Below, piece after piece: positions 35,176-43,911 of a DNA stretch of 64,000 bases. The translations under genes and the position numbers were made by a program. Position 1 is the first letter of the stretch; each line of letters begins with the position of its first letter. This DNA comes from Lacinutrix sp. WUR7. Lineage in GTDB: Bacteria; Bacteroidota; Bacteroidia; Flavobacteriales; Flavobacteriaceae. The stretch is taken from contig NZ_CP045067.1 in NCBI RefSeq assembly GCF_016864015.1, positions 3,172,001 through 3,236,000 on the forward strand, written 5' to 3'. The notes below the pieces were generated by a model. That model saw only the letters and a list, made by a program, of their open reading frames with translations, made no database searches and was not told the origin of the DNA.

Positions 35176-36183
35176 TTAATTATCATCATCATCTTGAGTT
35201 GCATTTGGGAAAAACTCCATATTATCATCCAAATATAAAGTACCATTTCTACCAAGTGCTACAAATGCGCGCGCTCCATTACTAAAGGCAATAGCATCTC
35301 TTCGTGCATACAATTCAAACGCTGTTCTTTCCACCCAAGCTTGAGAAGAAGGATTATATTCATAAACAGTACCTATACTAGATCCATATTCACCACAAGC
35401 AACATAGCCTTTACCATTAATAGTAAATGCAACAGCATTAGATCTAATAATGTCGTCATCATCATCTTCATCTATATCTTCAAGTTCTGTCCAAACTTCG
35501 GTATCTAAGTTAAAAACCCAAAAATCTTCTTCATAAACACCATTGCTAATTCCTGTGGTTAAATACACTTCATTATCAATAGTAAATGTAATTCCGTCTC
35601 TTCTTTTATCTCCTCCAAAACCAAAAGATTCTTCCCAAGCATCTGTTGCTGGATCATATTTCCAAAAGTCTTTTTTATCACTTCCGTCATAACCCGTTCC
35701 AACATAACCATAAGTATCTGAACCAAATCCAACCGTTCCATAACGTGCCGAACCACCAAAATCTGCAATTTGTGTCCAACTATTTGTGTTTACATTATAC
35801 TTATAGAAATCTGCTAATTCTTCACTAGTATCTCCATTATAACCTGTACCCATATATCCTTCATTATTAATAACAAAAGATACTGCAGAACTTCTTTCTT
35901 CACCTGGAAAATCGGTTAATTGTTGCCAGGAATTGGTATCCATATTATAACTCCAAAAATCTTTGTAATAATCGTCACCATCGTAACCCGTTCCTATATA
36001 ACCTATATTCCCTATGGTAAAGGCGGTAGAACTACTTCTTGCATCTTCATTAAAGGTTGATTTTTTTACCCAGTTTCCAACGTTATCATCATCGTCGTCA
36101 TCACTACTACAACTAGTAATTAATGTAATTATAGCACTTAAATAAAGAAATCTTAAGGCTGTTTTTTTCATTGTTTTTTTCAT
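35176..36183 (-). CDS. Kelch-repeat lipoprotein
   Basis: The protein has 335 aa with a lipobox at LITSC (Cys25) followed by an acidic Asp run. Six kelch blades span the rest, each with the pattern GYxGTGYDGD, DFWxYxxxTxxW, e.g. YIGTGYDGDDYYKDFWSYNM and YVGTGYDGSDKKDFWKYDPA. A second acidic stretch (EDIDEDDDDD) lies near residue 232. Kelch propellers bind proteins or glycans, so this is probably a surface-exposed ligand-binding lipoprotein. The start of the gene lies 1 bp beyond the DUF6268 stop, so they form one operon. A related kelch region is in the lipoprotein at 60663. Confidence 0.8.
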   Translation of the reverse strand: MKKTMKKTALRFLYLSAIITLITSCSSDDDDDDNVGNWVKKSTFNEDARSSSTAFTIGNIGYIGTGYDGDDYYKDFWSYNMDTNSWQQLTDFPGEERSSAVSFVINNEGYMGTGYNGDTSEELADFYKYNVNTNSWTQIADFGGSARYGTVGFGSDTYGYVGTGYDGSDKKDFWKYDPATDAWEESFGFGGDKRRDGITFTIDNEVYLTTGISNGVYEEDFWVFNLDTEVWTELEDIDEDDDDDIIRSNAVAFTINGKGYVACGEYGSSIGTVYEYNPSSQAWVERTAFELYARRDAIAFSNGARAFVALGRNGTLYLDDNMEFFPNATQDDDDN

Positions 36184-36184
36184 T

Positions 36185-37084
36185 TTACTTTTTATTTAAA
36201 TTAAATCTTAATCCTACGTTTAAGGTTAGCGCTTCATCTGAACCAAAATCATATATTTTATTATCGTTATTATTAACACTAAGTTCACTGTTGGTTAAAT
36301 AGCCAACATTAAAATAGGTTGCCCAGTTGCTATCTAAATGAAAGGAATAGCCAAGAGATAGTTTTACTGCTTTAAATTCTAATTTTGAATTGTATAATAC
36401 ATCCTTGTTATTTAAAAAAAAGGCAGAAGCATTATTAGCATATATTGATTCTGGCTCTGCTTTAATATGCATGCTGCTTTTATCATTAAAATTATAATAT
36501 GCTCCAGTAACAGGTATTCCTATTTCGTATCTAAATTTCTCATTTACTTGACTGGAGTAAGAAACCAAAGGGTAAAAATTGGGAGCGCCAAATAATGCAC
36601 CATAACCAGCTCCTAATTTCAAATAAGATTTAAGGCCATTTTTCTCCCAGTTTTTCACAAAATTCACCGCGTAGCTTAAAACCAAATCATCACTAGAAAT
36701 ATTTTCATTCAACGTAGAAGATATATAAGGAGCAAATGCCACATTTAAATCCCAGTTCTGTTTTAGTGGTTGTTTGTAGTCTGCATACAATTGTACGATA
36801 TGCAATTCTTCAAAAGCACTAAAATCATTATATAAGCTGTGATCTTTAAAATCGATACTATTATGAGTGTAGTTCAGTCCGAAACCAACTGCCGATTTAT
36901 CCAATAAAGATGAAAAGGCAACAGTAACGGTTTTGTCTTCTAGTTGTATATCCTTACTATTGGGAATTATTTTATAATCTAAAGCAACAAAATCTTTTAT
37001 ATCTGTTGTTGTGAAAATTTCTTGCCCATAAGACATTATAGAAACCAAACTAAAGGCCAAATAATGTATTGTCTGTTTACGCAT
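36185..37084 (-). CDS. DUF6268-family outer-membrane protein, first gene of the minus operon
   Basis: I chose ATG 37084 because the signal peptide MRKQTIHYLAFSLVSIMSYG begins there; an upstream in-frame ATG at 37105 adds a non-signal prefix. The mature protein (about 280 aa) shows DUF6268 blocks shared with the protein at 12090-12980: VALDYKIIPNSKD, VGFGLNYTHNSIDFK, YKQPLKQNWDLNVAFAPYIS and FYPLVSYSSQVNEKFRYEIG, with a terminal aromatic-basic strand (LTLNVGLRFNLNKK). It is an outer-membrane barrel of unknown role that shares an operon with the kelch lipoprotein, DUF4907, LytS and LytTR. Confidence 0.7.
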   Translation of the reverse strand: MRKQTIHYLAFSLVSIMSYGQEIFTTTDIKDFVALDYKIIPNSKDIQLEDKTVTVAFSSLLDKSAVGFGLNYTHNSIDFKDHSLYNDFSAFEELHIVQLYADYKQPLKQNWDLNVAFAPYISSTLNENISSDDLVLSYAVNFVKNWEKNGLKSYLKLGAGYGALFGAPNFYPLVSYSSQVNEKFRYEIGIPVTGAYYNFNDKSSMHIKAEPESIYANNASAFFLNNKDVLYNSKLEFKAVKLSLGYSFHLDSNWATYFNVGYLTNSELSVNNNDNKIYDFGSDEALTLNVGLRFNLNKK

Positions 37085-37145
37085 TAATGTGTGTTTTTTA
37101 CTCATCGAGTGCTAACATACTAACAGAACCTTTTAGGTTAATTAT

Positions 37146-37178
37146 ATAATATACCTATCCTGTCTTTTTGTAGACAAA
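37146..37178 (-). promoter_or_regulatory. Minus-strand promoter of the DUF6268-kelch operon
   Basis: On the minus strand TTTG (37175-37178) and TATATTAT (37146-37153, 6 of 8 to TAnnTTTG) are 21 nt apart, the same spacing as the plus-strand promoter in this region. It is a weak -7 but geometrically consistent, about 60 bp upstream of ATG 37084. Confidence 0.4.
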
Positions 37179-37305
37179 CCTTTGTTTTTAATCTACAAAC
37201 TCTGTTGTTAAGTTTTGTAGTATAAAATATCCTATTTGTAGATAAATAGTAGGCATAGGTATATTTGACTTTTTATTAGGTGTAATGCGTAGTTGATTTG
37301 TAGAA
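37167..37305. promoter_or_regulatory. Cluster of five TTTGTAG boxes in the divergent region
   Basis: TTTGTAG occurs at 37167, 37214, 37235 and 37297 on the plus strand and, as its complement, at 37193 on the minus strand. All lie within 140 bp between two divergent operons. They probably form binding sites for the LytTR regulator encoded at 32972. Two also overlap -33 promoter elements. Confidence 0.5.
37229..37267 (+). promoter_or_regulatory. Plus-strand promoter of the DUF4270 operon, shared with 20.1 kb
   Basis: The -33 TTTG is at 37235-37238 and a perfect TATATTTG -7 is at 37260-37267, with a 21-nt spacer. The block ATCCTaTTTGTAGATA plus AGGCA is nearly identical to the promoter at 20105-20143, in which the same elements have the same spacing. 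Confidence 0.65.
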
Positions 37306-37319
37306 ATACTTAAAAGCAC

Positions 37320-38618
37320 ATGTTTAAATTACACCTAAAATTAATTGCCATAATAACGGTTTTGTTATTCCTAATATCATGCTCTACAGACACAGAAGAT
37401 TCTAGTCTTATAGCAGGAGAAGAATTTACAAGTACTAATATAAGGGTACTATCTATTGATACTTTTGCTGTATCATTTTCTACTATGAAATTTGATTCTA
37501 TTGCAACCTCTTCAGAGAATAGAGTTATGATTGGGAAATACACCGATGCTGCCATGGGAATAATGAATAGTTCTGCATATTTCAAACTAAGTCCTTCTTC
37601 CTATTATTTAAATAATGAAGCGGTTTTAGATAGCGTAGGTTTAATTCTTGGTTATGATAATTACTACTATAATGATACCACGCAAGTGGCAACGCTAAAC
37701 ATTCATAAGCTAACAGATAAATTAAGTTCTGAAGATTCTTATTATTACAATACTTCAGCCTTTGCTTATGAAACCACACCATTGGTTAGTAAAACCTATT
37801 TTCCAACACCCAATAAAGATTCGCTTTATGTTGGACTACCTTATAATTTTGGTGCTGCTATATTTGATGAAATTAGAGATAAAACAATTACAGATGAAGA
37901 ATCCTTTTATCAACAATTAAAAGGACTTACTATTCATCCTGAAGATACAGATAATGGTGCTGTAATAGGTTTTTCAACAGCTAGTGAAGATACTTATTTA
38001 CGATTTTACTATAGTATTCCAGACGAATTAGAAACCGAAGAATATAATTATGACATCTCCATTAATGATTATTACAGTCATATAGAAAGTGATGTTAGCG
38101 GCTTGTCTTTGGAAGCCTTAATCGATCAAGAAGATAATCTGTATTCTCCAGAAAGTAACAATATAAGCTACAATCAAGCGGGAACAGGTTATGTTACAAA
38201 AATTGAGTTTCCAACCATAAAAAACCTTTATAATATTGGCGATAAAGGAACCATTCTAGATGCAATTTTATACATAGAACCTGAAGTAGATTCTTATTCA
38301 GATATTCAACCATTACCAGAAGAATTATTGCTGTATACCATGGACCAAAACAATGATTTTGCAAGTCAGGTTACCAATAGCCAAGATGTAGTAACAGCGA
38401 CACTTACTACCGATAATTCTGAATTTAACCAAATAGTATATGCCGTTCCAGTTTTAGATTTTATCGATCAGAAACTAAATGAAAGTCCAGAAACCGAAGA
38501 TGCGCTTATTTTAATTTCCGGGGATTATAATTCTACAATAAATAAAATAATATTTAACGATAGTGAAAAATCTAATTTCACTACAAAACTAATTGTAACC
38601 TATGCTATATATGAATAA
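37320..38618 (+). CDS. DUF4270-family lipoprotein
   Basis: The protein has 432 aa with a lipobox at LISC (Cys21). The DUF4270 architecture is clear in DSSLIAGEEFTSTNIRVLSI, the GKYTDAAMGIMNSSAYFKL block, LDSVGLILGYDNYYYNDT, and the C-terminal strands that include KIIFNDSEKSNFTTKLIVTY. DUF4270 proteins are large surface lipoproteins of Bacteroidota whose function is not established. It is the first gene of an operon with the outer-membrane protein at 38611 (8-bp overlap). The promoter carries the shared TTTGTAGATA block. Confidence 0.8.
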   Translation: MFKLHLKLIAIITVLLFLISCSTDTEDSSLIAGEEFTSTNIRVLSIDTFAVSFSTMKFDSIATSSENRVMIGKYTDAAMGIMNSSAYFKLSPSSYYLNNEAVLDSVGLILGYDNYYYNDTTQVATLNIHKLTDKLSSEDSYYYNTSAFAYETTPLVSKTYFPTPNKDSLYVGLPYNFGAAIFDEIRDKTITDEESFYQQLKGLTIHPEDTDNGAVIGFSTASEDTYLRFYYSIPDELETEEYNYDISINDYYSHIESDVSGLSLEALIDQEDNLYSPESNNISYNQAGTGYVTKIEFPTIKNLYNIGDKGTILDAILYIEPEVDSYSDIQPLPEELLLYTMDQNNDFASQVTNSQDVVTATLTTDNSEFNQIVYAVPVLDFIDQKLNESPETEDALILISGDYNSTINKIIFNDSEKSNFTTKLIVTYAIYE

Positions 38619-39846
38619 ATCGAAGTGCTTAACTACTTTTGCCATGCTTTTTTTGCTGTTTGGATATGCACAAGATAATAACCTAACGAGTTCACCTTAT
38701 TCCCTTTTTGGGTTAGGAGTAGAGAGTAATTCTAATACCGGAAGAAATAGTGGACTTGGTAAAACAGGAATTGCATTAGACGCAAAAAGAGGTATTAACC
38801 TTAATAATCCTGCTTCGTTTGCATCATTATCTGAGAATGAATTTGTATTTGATTTTGGTGGTTCTGCAGAGTTAATGAACCAATATACAGATAATTCGAA
38901 CGAGCAAGATCTCACAAGTAGTTTTACTAATATTTCTTTAGGATTTAATAGTAATGGCAAATACGGAATGGGATTAACACTTAAACCAGCAAGTAATGTT
39001 GGCTATTCTTTAACTGGTTTAGAAAGTAATATCGAAGGTAGTAATGAGTCCTTTACAACCAATATTGAAGGTTCTGGTGGATTAAATGAATTGCGATTAG
39101 ATTATGGAAGAAAAATGAGTAAGGATTTAAATTTAGGAATAAAAGCATCTTATTTATTTGGTAAAATTGAAGAAACCGAATCCATTTCTACTAATGAAAG
39201 CTATTTTGATATTACGGAAGAGAACTATTATAGCGGATTTCAATTGGGTTTAGGTTTGCAATATCAATTCTTACCGAAACATAATTTTGGATTAACAGTA
39301 GATTTCCCAACGGCTTTACAAGGATCGAAAGATGTAAGAATTGGCAAATATTTAAATTCGGCATATTCTTTATTAGAAGAAACAAATGGGGAGAGTATTG
39401 ATAATTTTAATCTTCCTTTGAAAGTAGGAATAGGGTATAGCACGATGTATAAAAACCTGCTATTAACCGCAGATTATAATAAAAGTTTTTGGTCTGCTAC
39501 AAATCAATCGGATGCAATAGGAGAGTACATAGATCAAAATATCTTTGGTTTAGGAGCTTCGTATTCTAAAAATCCTAACGGACTTAAATATTGGGATCGT
39601 GTAGATTATAGAATGGGTTTAAATTATAATTCAGGATACTTAAAAGTTGCCGATAAAAACATAGATACCTATGCTGCTTCTTTAGGTATTGGCTTACCAA
39701 TTGGTAAAAGATCCCTTATTAACCTTTCCTATTCGCTTAGTAAAAAAGGAACCACAGAAAGTATACTTGTAGAAGAGTATATTCATACCTTAAATATTAA
39801 TATTTCTTTATCCGATATATGGTTTCAAAAAACAAAGTATGAATAA
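38611..39846 (+). CDS. Outer-membrane protein of the SPYS-FGLG type
   Basis: The start was chosen at ATG 38611, which overlaps the DUF4270 stop (ATGAATAA), rather than the in-frame ATG at 38602. A signal peptide ending in FGYAQ is followed by TSSPYSLFGLGVESNSNTGR, a motif I associate with a family of Bacteroidota barrel proteins that are FadL-like in strand pattern. The body has many aromatic/glycine strands, e.g. LGLGLQYQFLPKHNFGLTVD and VGIGYSTMYKNLLLTADYNK. Given the operon, the two proteins probably work together as a surface lipoprotein and a barrel. The transported or assembled substrate is unknown. Confidence 0.75.
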   Translation: MNKSKCLTTFAMLFLLFGYAQDNNLTSSPYSLFGLGVESNSNTGRNSGLGKTGIALDAKRGINLNNPASFASLSENEFVFDFGGSAELMNQYTDNSNEQDLTSSFTNISLGFNSNGKYGMGLTLKPASNVGYSLTGLESNIEGSNESFTTNIEGSGGLNELRLDYGRKMSKDLNLGIKASYLFGKIEETESISTNESYFDITEENYYSGFQLGLGLQYQFLPKHNFGLTVDFPTALQGSKDVRIGKYLNSAYSLLEETNGESIDNFNLPLKVGIGYSTMYKNLLLTADYNKSFWSATNQSDAIGEYIDQNIFGLGASYSKNPNGLKYWDRVDYRMGLNYNSGYLKVADKNIDTYAASLGIGLPIGKRSLINLSYSLSKKGTTESILVEEYIHTLNINISLSDIWFQKTKYE

Positions 39847-40022
39847 TAGCTAATAATCTTAAATTCTTACATTCTATTAATCACATCCCTTTTATATACT
39901 TCTTTTTGCTGTTTATTCTTTAATAACTGATTTTCAACACCTTTTCGCTTTTGTAATAAAAATGTAAATATTATATTCGTTAAAAGCTAAGCCGCTAGTT
40001 TATTAAAATTCCAAAAAGTCGA

Positions 40023-41366
40023 ATGCAAAAAGATAACCTAAACCGTTCCAATCCAATTTCCGTAGATAATAAAAACCATACTAATGTAGAAGTAACCCAG
40101 TTAGAAAAGGATAAAATTATAGAAAGACATTTACGTTTTCAAGACTTATTAATCAGTATTTCTACAAAGTATATTAATTCAGATCTATCTGATATAGATA
40201 AACTAGTACAAGATTCTTTGCAACAAATTGGAGAGTTTGTAACCTCAGACAGAAGTTATGTTTTTTCCTATGATTTTGTAAATAACACCTGCTCTAACAC
40301 CTATGAATGGTGTGCTGAAGACATAGAACCTGAATTAGATAACTTACAAAACATTCCATTAGATTATATTACACATTGGTTGGAAGCGCACAAAAAAGGA
40401 GAAGCTTTTTACGTAGAAGATGTGAGTCTTTTAGAAGAAGATGGTGAATTTGGTTTACGTGCTATTTTAGAACCTCAAGGCATAAAAAGTTTAATAACCA
40501 TTCCAAAAATAAAAAACGGGGAACTCATTGGATTTATAGGATTCGATTCGGTTAACAAATTAAATAGTTATTCTAAAAACGAACAAGATATTCTTTTTGT
40601 TTATGCCAATATGCTGGTTAATGTAATTCAGAAAAAAGAATATGAAGAACGCATAACCGCACAGAACAAGAAGCAGGAAGAATTATTAAAAAGCTTGTCC
40701 ATTCAAAACGAAGAATTAAATGAATATGCACACGTAGTTTCTCATGATTTAAAAGCACCACTAATTAATATCCATACCTTGGTCAGTTGGTTTATGGAAG
40801 ATAATAAAGAAACCTTAGACAAAAACGCCTTCAAACCATTGCATCAAGTATTGTTTAATGTTGAAAAAATGGACTTCCTAATTAAAGGGATTTTAGATTA
40901 TTCTACTATTGATAAATTAGAAGCAGAAGACAAAATTGTAAATTTTAATACAATCACCAAAGAAGTATTACAAACGCTATTAGTGCCAAGTCATATACAA
41001 GTTACCATACAAGAAAACTTACCAAGTTTATTTGGAAATACCTGGAGGTTTAAGCAGGTTTTTCAAAACCTAATACAAAATGCTATAAACTATTGCGATA
41101 AGGAAAATGGTAGAGTAGAAGTAGGTTACGAAGAAAAAGACACCCATTATTTATTTTTTGTAAAAGACAACGGTATTGGTATTAAAGCCGATTATTTTGA
41201 TAAAATATTTAAAGTATTTACCAAGTTAGAAAGCACGGGTTCTTCATCTGGAATCGGACTTTCCATTGTTAAAAAAATTATAAGTTATTATAATGGTGCT
41301 ATTTGGCTGGAAAGCGAGCAAGGCCTTGGTACTACCTTTTATTTTACGCTTTTGAAAAAGGAATAA
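40023..41366 (+). CDS. GAF-domain sensor histidine kinase
   Basis: The protein has 447 aa and no signal peptide or TM, so it is cytoplasmic. A GAF domain occupies about residues 45-200 (QIGEFVTSDRSYVFSYDFVN, IKSLITIPKIKNGELIGFIG). A coiled linker follows and then the HisKA box ELNEYAHVVSHDLKAPLINI with phospho-acceptor His, then HATPase motifs NLIQNAINYC, DNGIGI and SSGIGLSIVKKII. No response-regulator gene is adjacent, so it is an orphan kinase. A weak promoter (TTTG, 18 nt, TATATTCG) precedes it. The signal might be light, redox or a small ligand, which cannot be told. Confidence 0.83.
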   Translation: MQKDNLNRSNPISVDNKNHTNVEVTQLEKDKIIERHLRFQDLLISISTKYINSDLSDIDKLVQDSLQQIGEFVTSDRSYVFSYDFVNNTCSNTYEWCAEDIEPELDNLQNIPLDYITHWLEAHKKGEAFYVEDVSLLEEDGEFGLRAILEPQGIKSLITIPKIKNGELIGFIGFDSVNKLNSYSKNEQDILFVYANMLVNVIQKKEYEERITAQNKKQEELLKSLSIQNEELNEYAHVVSHDLKAPLINIHTLVSWFMEDNKETLDKNAFKPLHQVLFNVEKMDFLIKGILDYSTIDKLEAEDKIVNFNTITKEVLQTLLVPSHIQVTIQENLPSLFGNTWRFKQVFQNLIQNAINYCDKENGRVEVGYEEKDTHYLFFVKDNGIGIKADYFDKIFKVFTKLESTGSSSGIGLSIVKKIISYYNGAIWLESEQGLGTTFYFTLLKKE

Positions 41367-41446
41367 AAGCCGCGGCTATTAAATTTATTCTTCAATGGGA
41401 TGCATAATCCTATATTTTACAACAACTTAATAATATTACATCTTTT

Positions 41447-42370
41447 ATGAATATTGTAACCTTAACTATAAATCCAGCTTTAGATAAAAGCGCGAAAATA
41501 GATCAACTAATTCCGGAGCAAAAACTAAAATGCCATGCCATTCAATATCAAGCTGGAGGAGGAGGCGTAAATATCTCCCGTGTGTTGCATACTTTGGGTG
41601 TGAAAAATAATTGTGTTTTTACTTGTGGTGGTGATACTGGTCAAACATTAAAGCATTTATTGGAGGAAGAAAAATTAGATATTACCCCTGTTTCTGTAAC
41701 AGCTTGGACTCGAGAAAATTTAGCGATTGTAGATACTAAAACCGATTTGCAATACCGATTTGGGATGCCTGGAAAAGGATTAAGTACTAGTGAAGTAACA
41801 GTAGTTAAAACCACTATAAATAAGCTAGTTACAGAAAATTCTATTTTTATAATTAGCGGTAGTATTCCAGATAGTATGTCTCCAGATTTTTATGTGGAAT
41901 TAATAGATAGTTTAACTGCTAAAAACGTTAAACTTATTATAGATACTTCTGGTGAGGCCTTAAAATCTAGTCTTAAAAAAACTGTGTTTTTAATGAAACC
42001 TAACCAAAGTGAATTGGCGCAATTAGCAGGAAAGGACTTTTTAACCAAAACGGAACAAGAAGCTTATGCCATGGAGTTAATCACGAATAAGCGTGCGCAA
42101 TATGTTATCGTATCTTTAGGTGCACGTGGTGCGTTTTTAGCTTCAGCGCAAGGTATTTTTTACCAAACAACGCCTTCGGTAAAAGTGAAAAGTACCATTG
42201 GTGCTGGTGATAGTATGGTAGCAGGTATGGTTTATGCCATAGCGCAAGGCCATTCCCCTAAAGACATATTAAAATGGGGAGTTGTTTGTGGTGTTGCTAC
42301 CACAATGACAGGAGGTACTAATTTAGCTTCCAAAGAGAATATTCAAACCGTTTTAGAGCTACTACATTAA
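41447..42370 (+). CDS. PfkB-family 1-/6-phosphofructokinase-like kinase
   Basis: The protein has 307 aa. The N-terminal block is IVTLTINPALDKSAKI, followed by GGGGVNISRVLHTLG (substrate) and the C-terminal ATP/anion-hole signature KSTIGAGDSMVAGMVYAIAQ with catalytic Asp. This matches the 1-phosphofructokinase/tagatose-6-phosphate kinase branch (FruK/LacC), often annotated 6-phosphofructokinase II. It phosphorylates a sugar phosphate with ATP. No PTS genes are nearby, which makes FruK-type fructose-1-P use less likely. The gene is separate from the esterase, which converges on it. Confidence 0.83.
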   Translation: MNIVTLTINPALDKSAKIDQLIPEQKLKCHAIQYQAGGGGVNISRVLHTLGVKNNCVFTCGGDTGQTLKHLLEEEKLDITPVSVTAWTRENLAIVDTKTDLQYRFGMPGKGLSTSEVTVVKTTINKLVTENSIFIISGSIPDSMSPDFYVELIDSLTAKNVKLIIDTSGEALKSSLKKTVFLMKPNQSELAQLAGKDFLTKTEQEAYAMELITNKRAQYVIVSLGARGAFLASAQGIFYQTTPSVKVKSTIGAGDSMVAGMVYAIAQGHSPKDILKWGVVCGVATTMTGGTNLASKENIQTVLELLH

Positions 42371-42412
42371 AATGCACCATAGAGTAGGTACTTTGTTTAA
42401 TAAAAAAGCAAT

Positions 42413-42440
42413 GAGGAATATTGTCTTTTAACTATTCCTC
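42413..42440 (-). terminator. Terminator between convergent genes
   Basis: GAGGAATA (42413-42420) pairs with TATTCCTC (42433-42440). On the minus strand the stem is followed after a few bases by a run of six T, ending the esterase transcript. Confidence 0.6.
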
Positions 42441-42447
42441 TAAAACA

Positions 42448-43191
42448 TCACAATACCAAAGGTTGTAATACTTCCCAAACCGTGTCTGCCACTAATTTGT
42501 GTCCTGCAACATTGGGATGAATGCCATCTCGTTGATTCAGTGAGGCAATCCCACCAACATCTTTCAAAATAAAAGGAATAAAAGCAATGTTATTTTTTGC
42601 TGCTAAATCGGCAAACAGTTTTCTAAACTCCGTAGTATATTCGAGTCCCATATTTGGAGGTAATTCCATCCCAGCAAGAACAATAATACTTTTCGGACTT
42701 TTATTTTTTACCACATCAATAATAGCTTGTAAGTTGGCTCGTGTTTCGGTTAAAGGCACACCACGTAAACCATCATTGGCACCCAATTCTAATAAAAATA
42801 CGGTAGGCGCTTGTTTAATCACCCAATCAATGCGGCTTTTACCACCAGCACTCGTTTCACCACTAACACCAGAGTTAATGACTGTAAAGTCTAGCTGTAA
42901 CGAATCTATGGTGTGTTGCAACAATGCAGGATAAGCATCATTGGTATCGTCTAAACCATAACCTGCTGTAATACTATCTCCAAAACACAAAATGGTTTTG
43001 CTTTTTACAGGAAGCGTTTCTACCGTTTCTATAGAAGTTTCCGTAGATTGGACTTCTGTAGTTTTGTCCGTTTTAGTATCTCCACAAGAATAGAGGGAAA
43101 CTACTAAAATAAAATAACAAAATTTTAAGAGTTTATATCCCCTTAAGATTGGTAGATATGCGTGTAATTGATTATTTTCAGCCTCGGACAT
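42448..43191 (-). CDS. tesA: TesA-like GDSL/SGNH arylesterase lipoprotein
   Basis: The protein is up to 247 aa from ATG 43191. The signal/lipobox (ILVVSLYSC) lies unusually far in, about residues 20-36, so the true start may be downstream at a non-ATG codon. The SGNH hydrolase blocks are present: GDSITAGYG (Ser), GVSGETSAGG (Gly), GANDGL (Asn) and DGIHPN (Asp-His). TesA-type enzymes hydrolyse acyl-CoA and lysophospholipids. The divergent ybbA-ybbP pair starts 25 bp away, the classical tesA-ybbA-ybbP arrangement. Confidence 0.82.
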   Translation of the reverse strand: MSEAENNQLHAYLPILRGYKLLKFCYFILVVSLYSCGDTKTDKTTEVQSTETSIETVETLPVKSKTILCFGDSITAGYGLDDTNDAYPALLQHTIDSLQLDFTVINSGVSGETSAGGKSRIDWVIKQAPTVFLLELGANDGLRGVPLTETRANLQAIIDVVKNKSPKSIIVLAGMELPPNMGLEYTTEFRKLFADLAAKNNIAFIPFILKDVGGIASLNQRDGIHPNVAGHKLVADTVWEVLQPLVL

Positions 43192-43216
43192 TCGTCTGTA
43201 TTTAATTTAAACTTAT

Positions 43217-43906
43217 ATGCCAAAGATATTAAAGATTACTGGGTTGGAAAAGACATATACCAGTGGTAACAAAGAATTAACGGTTTTACATGATATTTCG
43301 TTTGCTGTAGAGCAAGGACAAACCTTCTCTATTGTAGGTCCGTCGGGAAGTGGAAAGACCACCTTACTAGGCCTTTGTGCTGGTCTCGACTATCCGAATG
43401 CAGGTACTGTAGAATTATGCGGACAAGATTTAAACGCATTAAATGAAGACCAACGGGCGCAATTAAGAAATAAGGAAGTCGGTTTTATTTTTCAGAATTT
43501 TCAATTACTTCCCACATTAACGGCTCTTGAAAATGTTAGTGTGCCTCTAGAGTTACAAGGCGCAAAAAACGCTACTTCAAAAAGCATGGCTTTATTGGAA
43601 AAAGTGGGGTTAACAGATAGAGTACATCATTATCCTTCGCAACTCTCTGGTGGTGAACAACAACGTGTGGCATTAGCTAGAGCGTTTGCAAATGCGCCAT
43701 CCATATTGTTTGCCGATGAACCTACTGGAAATTTGGATGATGAAACTGGGGAAAAGGTAGTCCAATTACTTTTCGAATTGAATAAAGAAAATGGAACAAC
43801 CTTAGTGATTATTACGCATGATTTGGAATTAGCAAATCGAACACAACAGATATTAAAACTGAAAGGTGGAAAAATAGTCACCAACCAATCTACAACAGCA
43901 CTGTAA
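43217..43906 (+). CDS. ybbA: YbbA-like ABC transporter ATPase
   Basis: The protein has 229 aa, in the LolD/YbbA lineage. Walker A is GPSGSGKTT, the Q-loop is IFQNFQLL, the signature is LSGGEQQRVALARAF and Walker B is SILFADEPTGNLDD, with H-loop THDLEL. With the permease gene (5-bp gap) it forms an exporter of the MacB superfamily. In E. coli the YbbAP pair sits divergently from tesA, as here, and is thought to move lipophilic substrates out of the membrane with TesA, although this is not proven. Confidence 0.85.
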   Translation: MPKILKITGLEKTYTSGNKELTVLHDISFAVEQGQTFSIVGPSGSGKTTLLGLCAGLDYPNAGTVELCGQDLNALNEDQRAQLRNKEVGFIFQNFQLLPTLTALENVSVPLELQGAKNATSKSMALLEKVGLTDRVHHYPSQLSGGEQQRVALARAFANAPSILFADEPTGNLDDETGEKVVQLLFELNKENGTTLVIITHDLELANRTQQILKLKGGKIVTNQSTTAL

Positions 43907-43911
43907 TCCAA

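Noticed and set aside
35180-36120. Long Asp runs in the kelch protein as a sign of sequence error
   Set aside because: Acidic stretches after a lipobox are common in exported Bacteroidota lipoproteins, and the frame continues cleanly.
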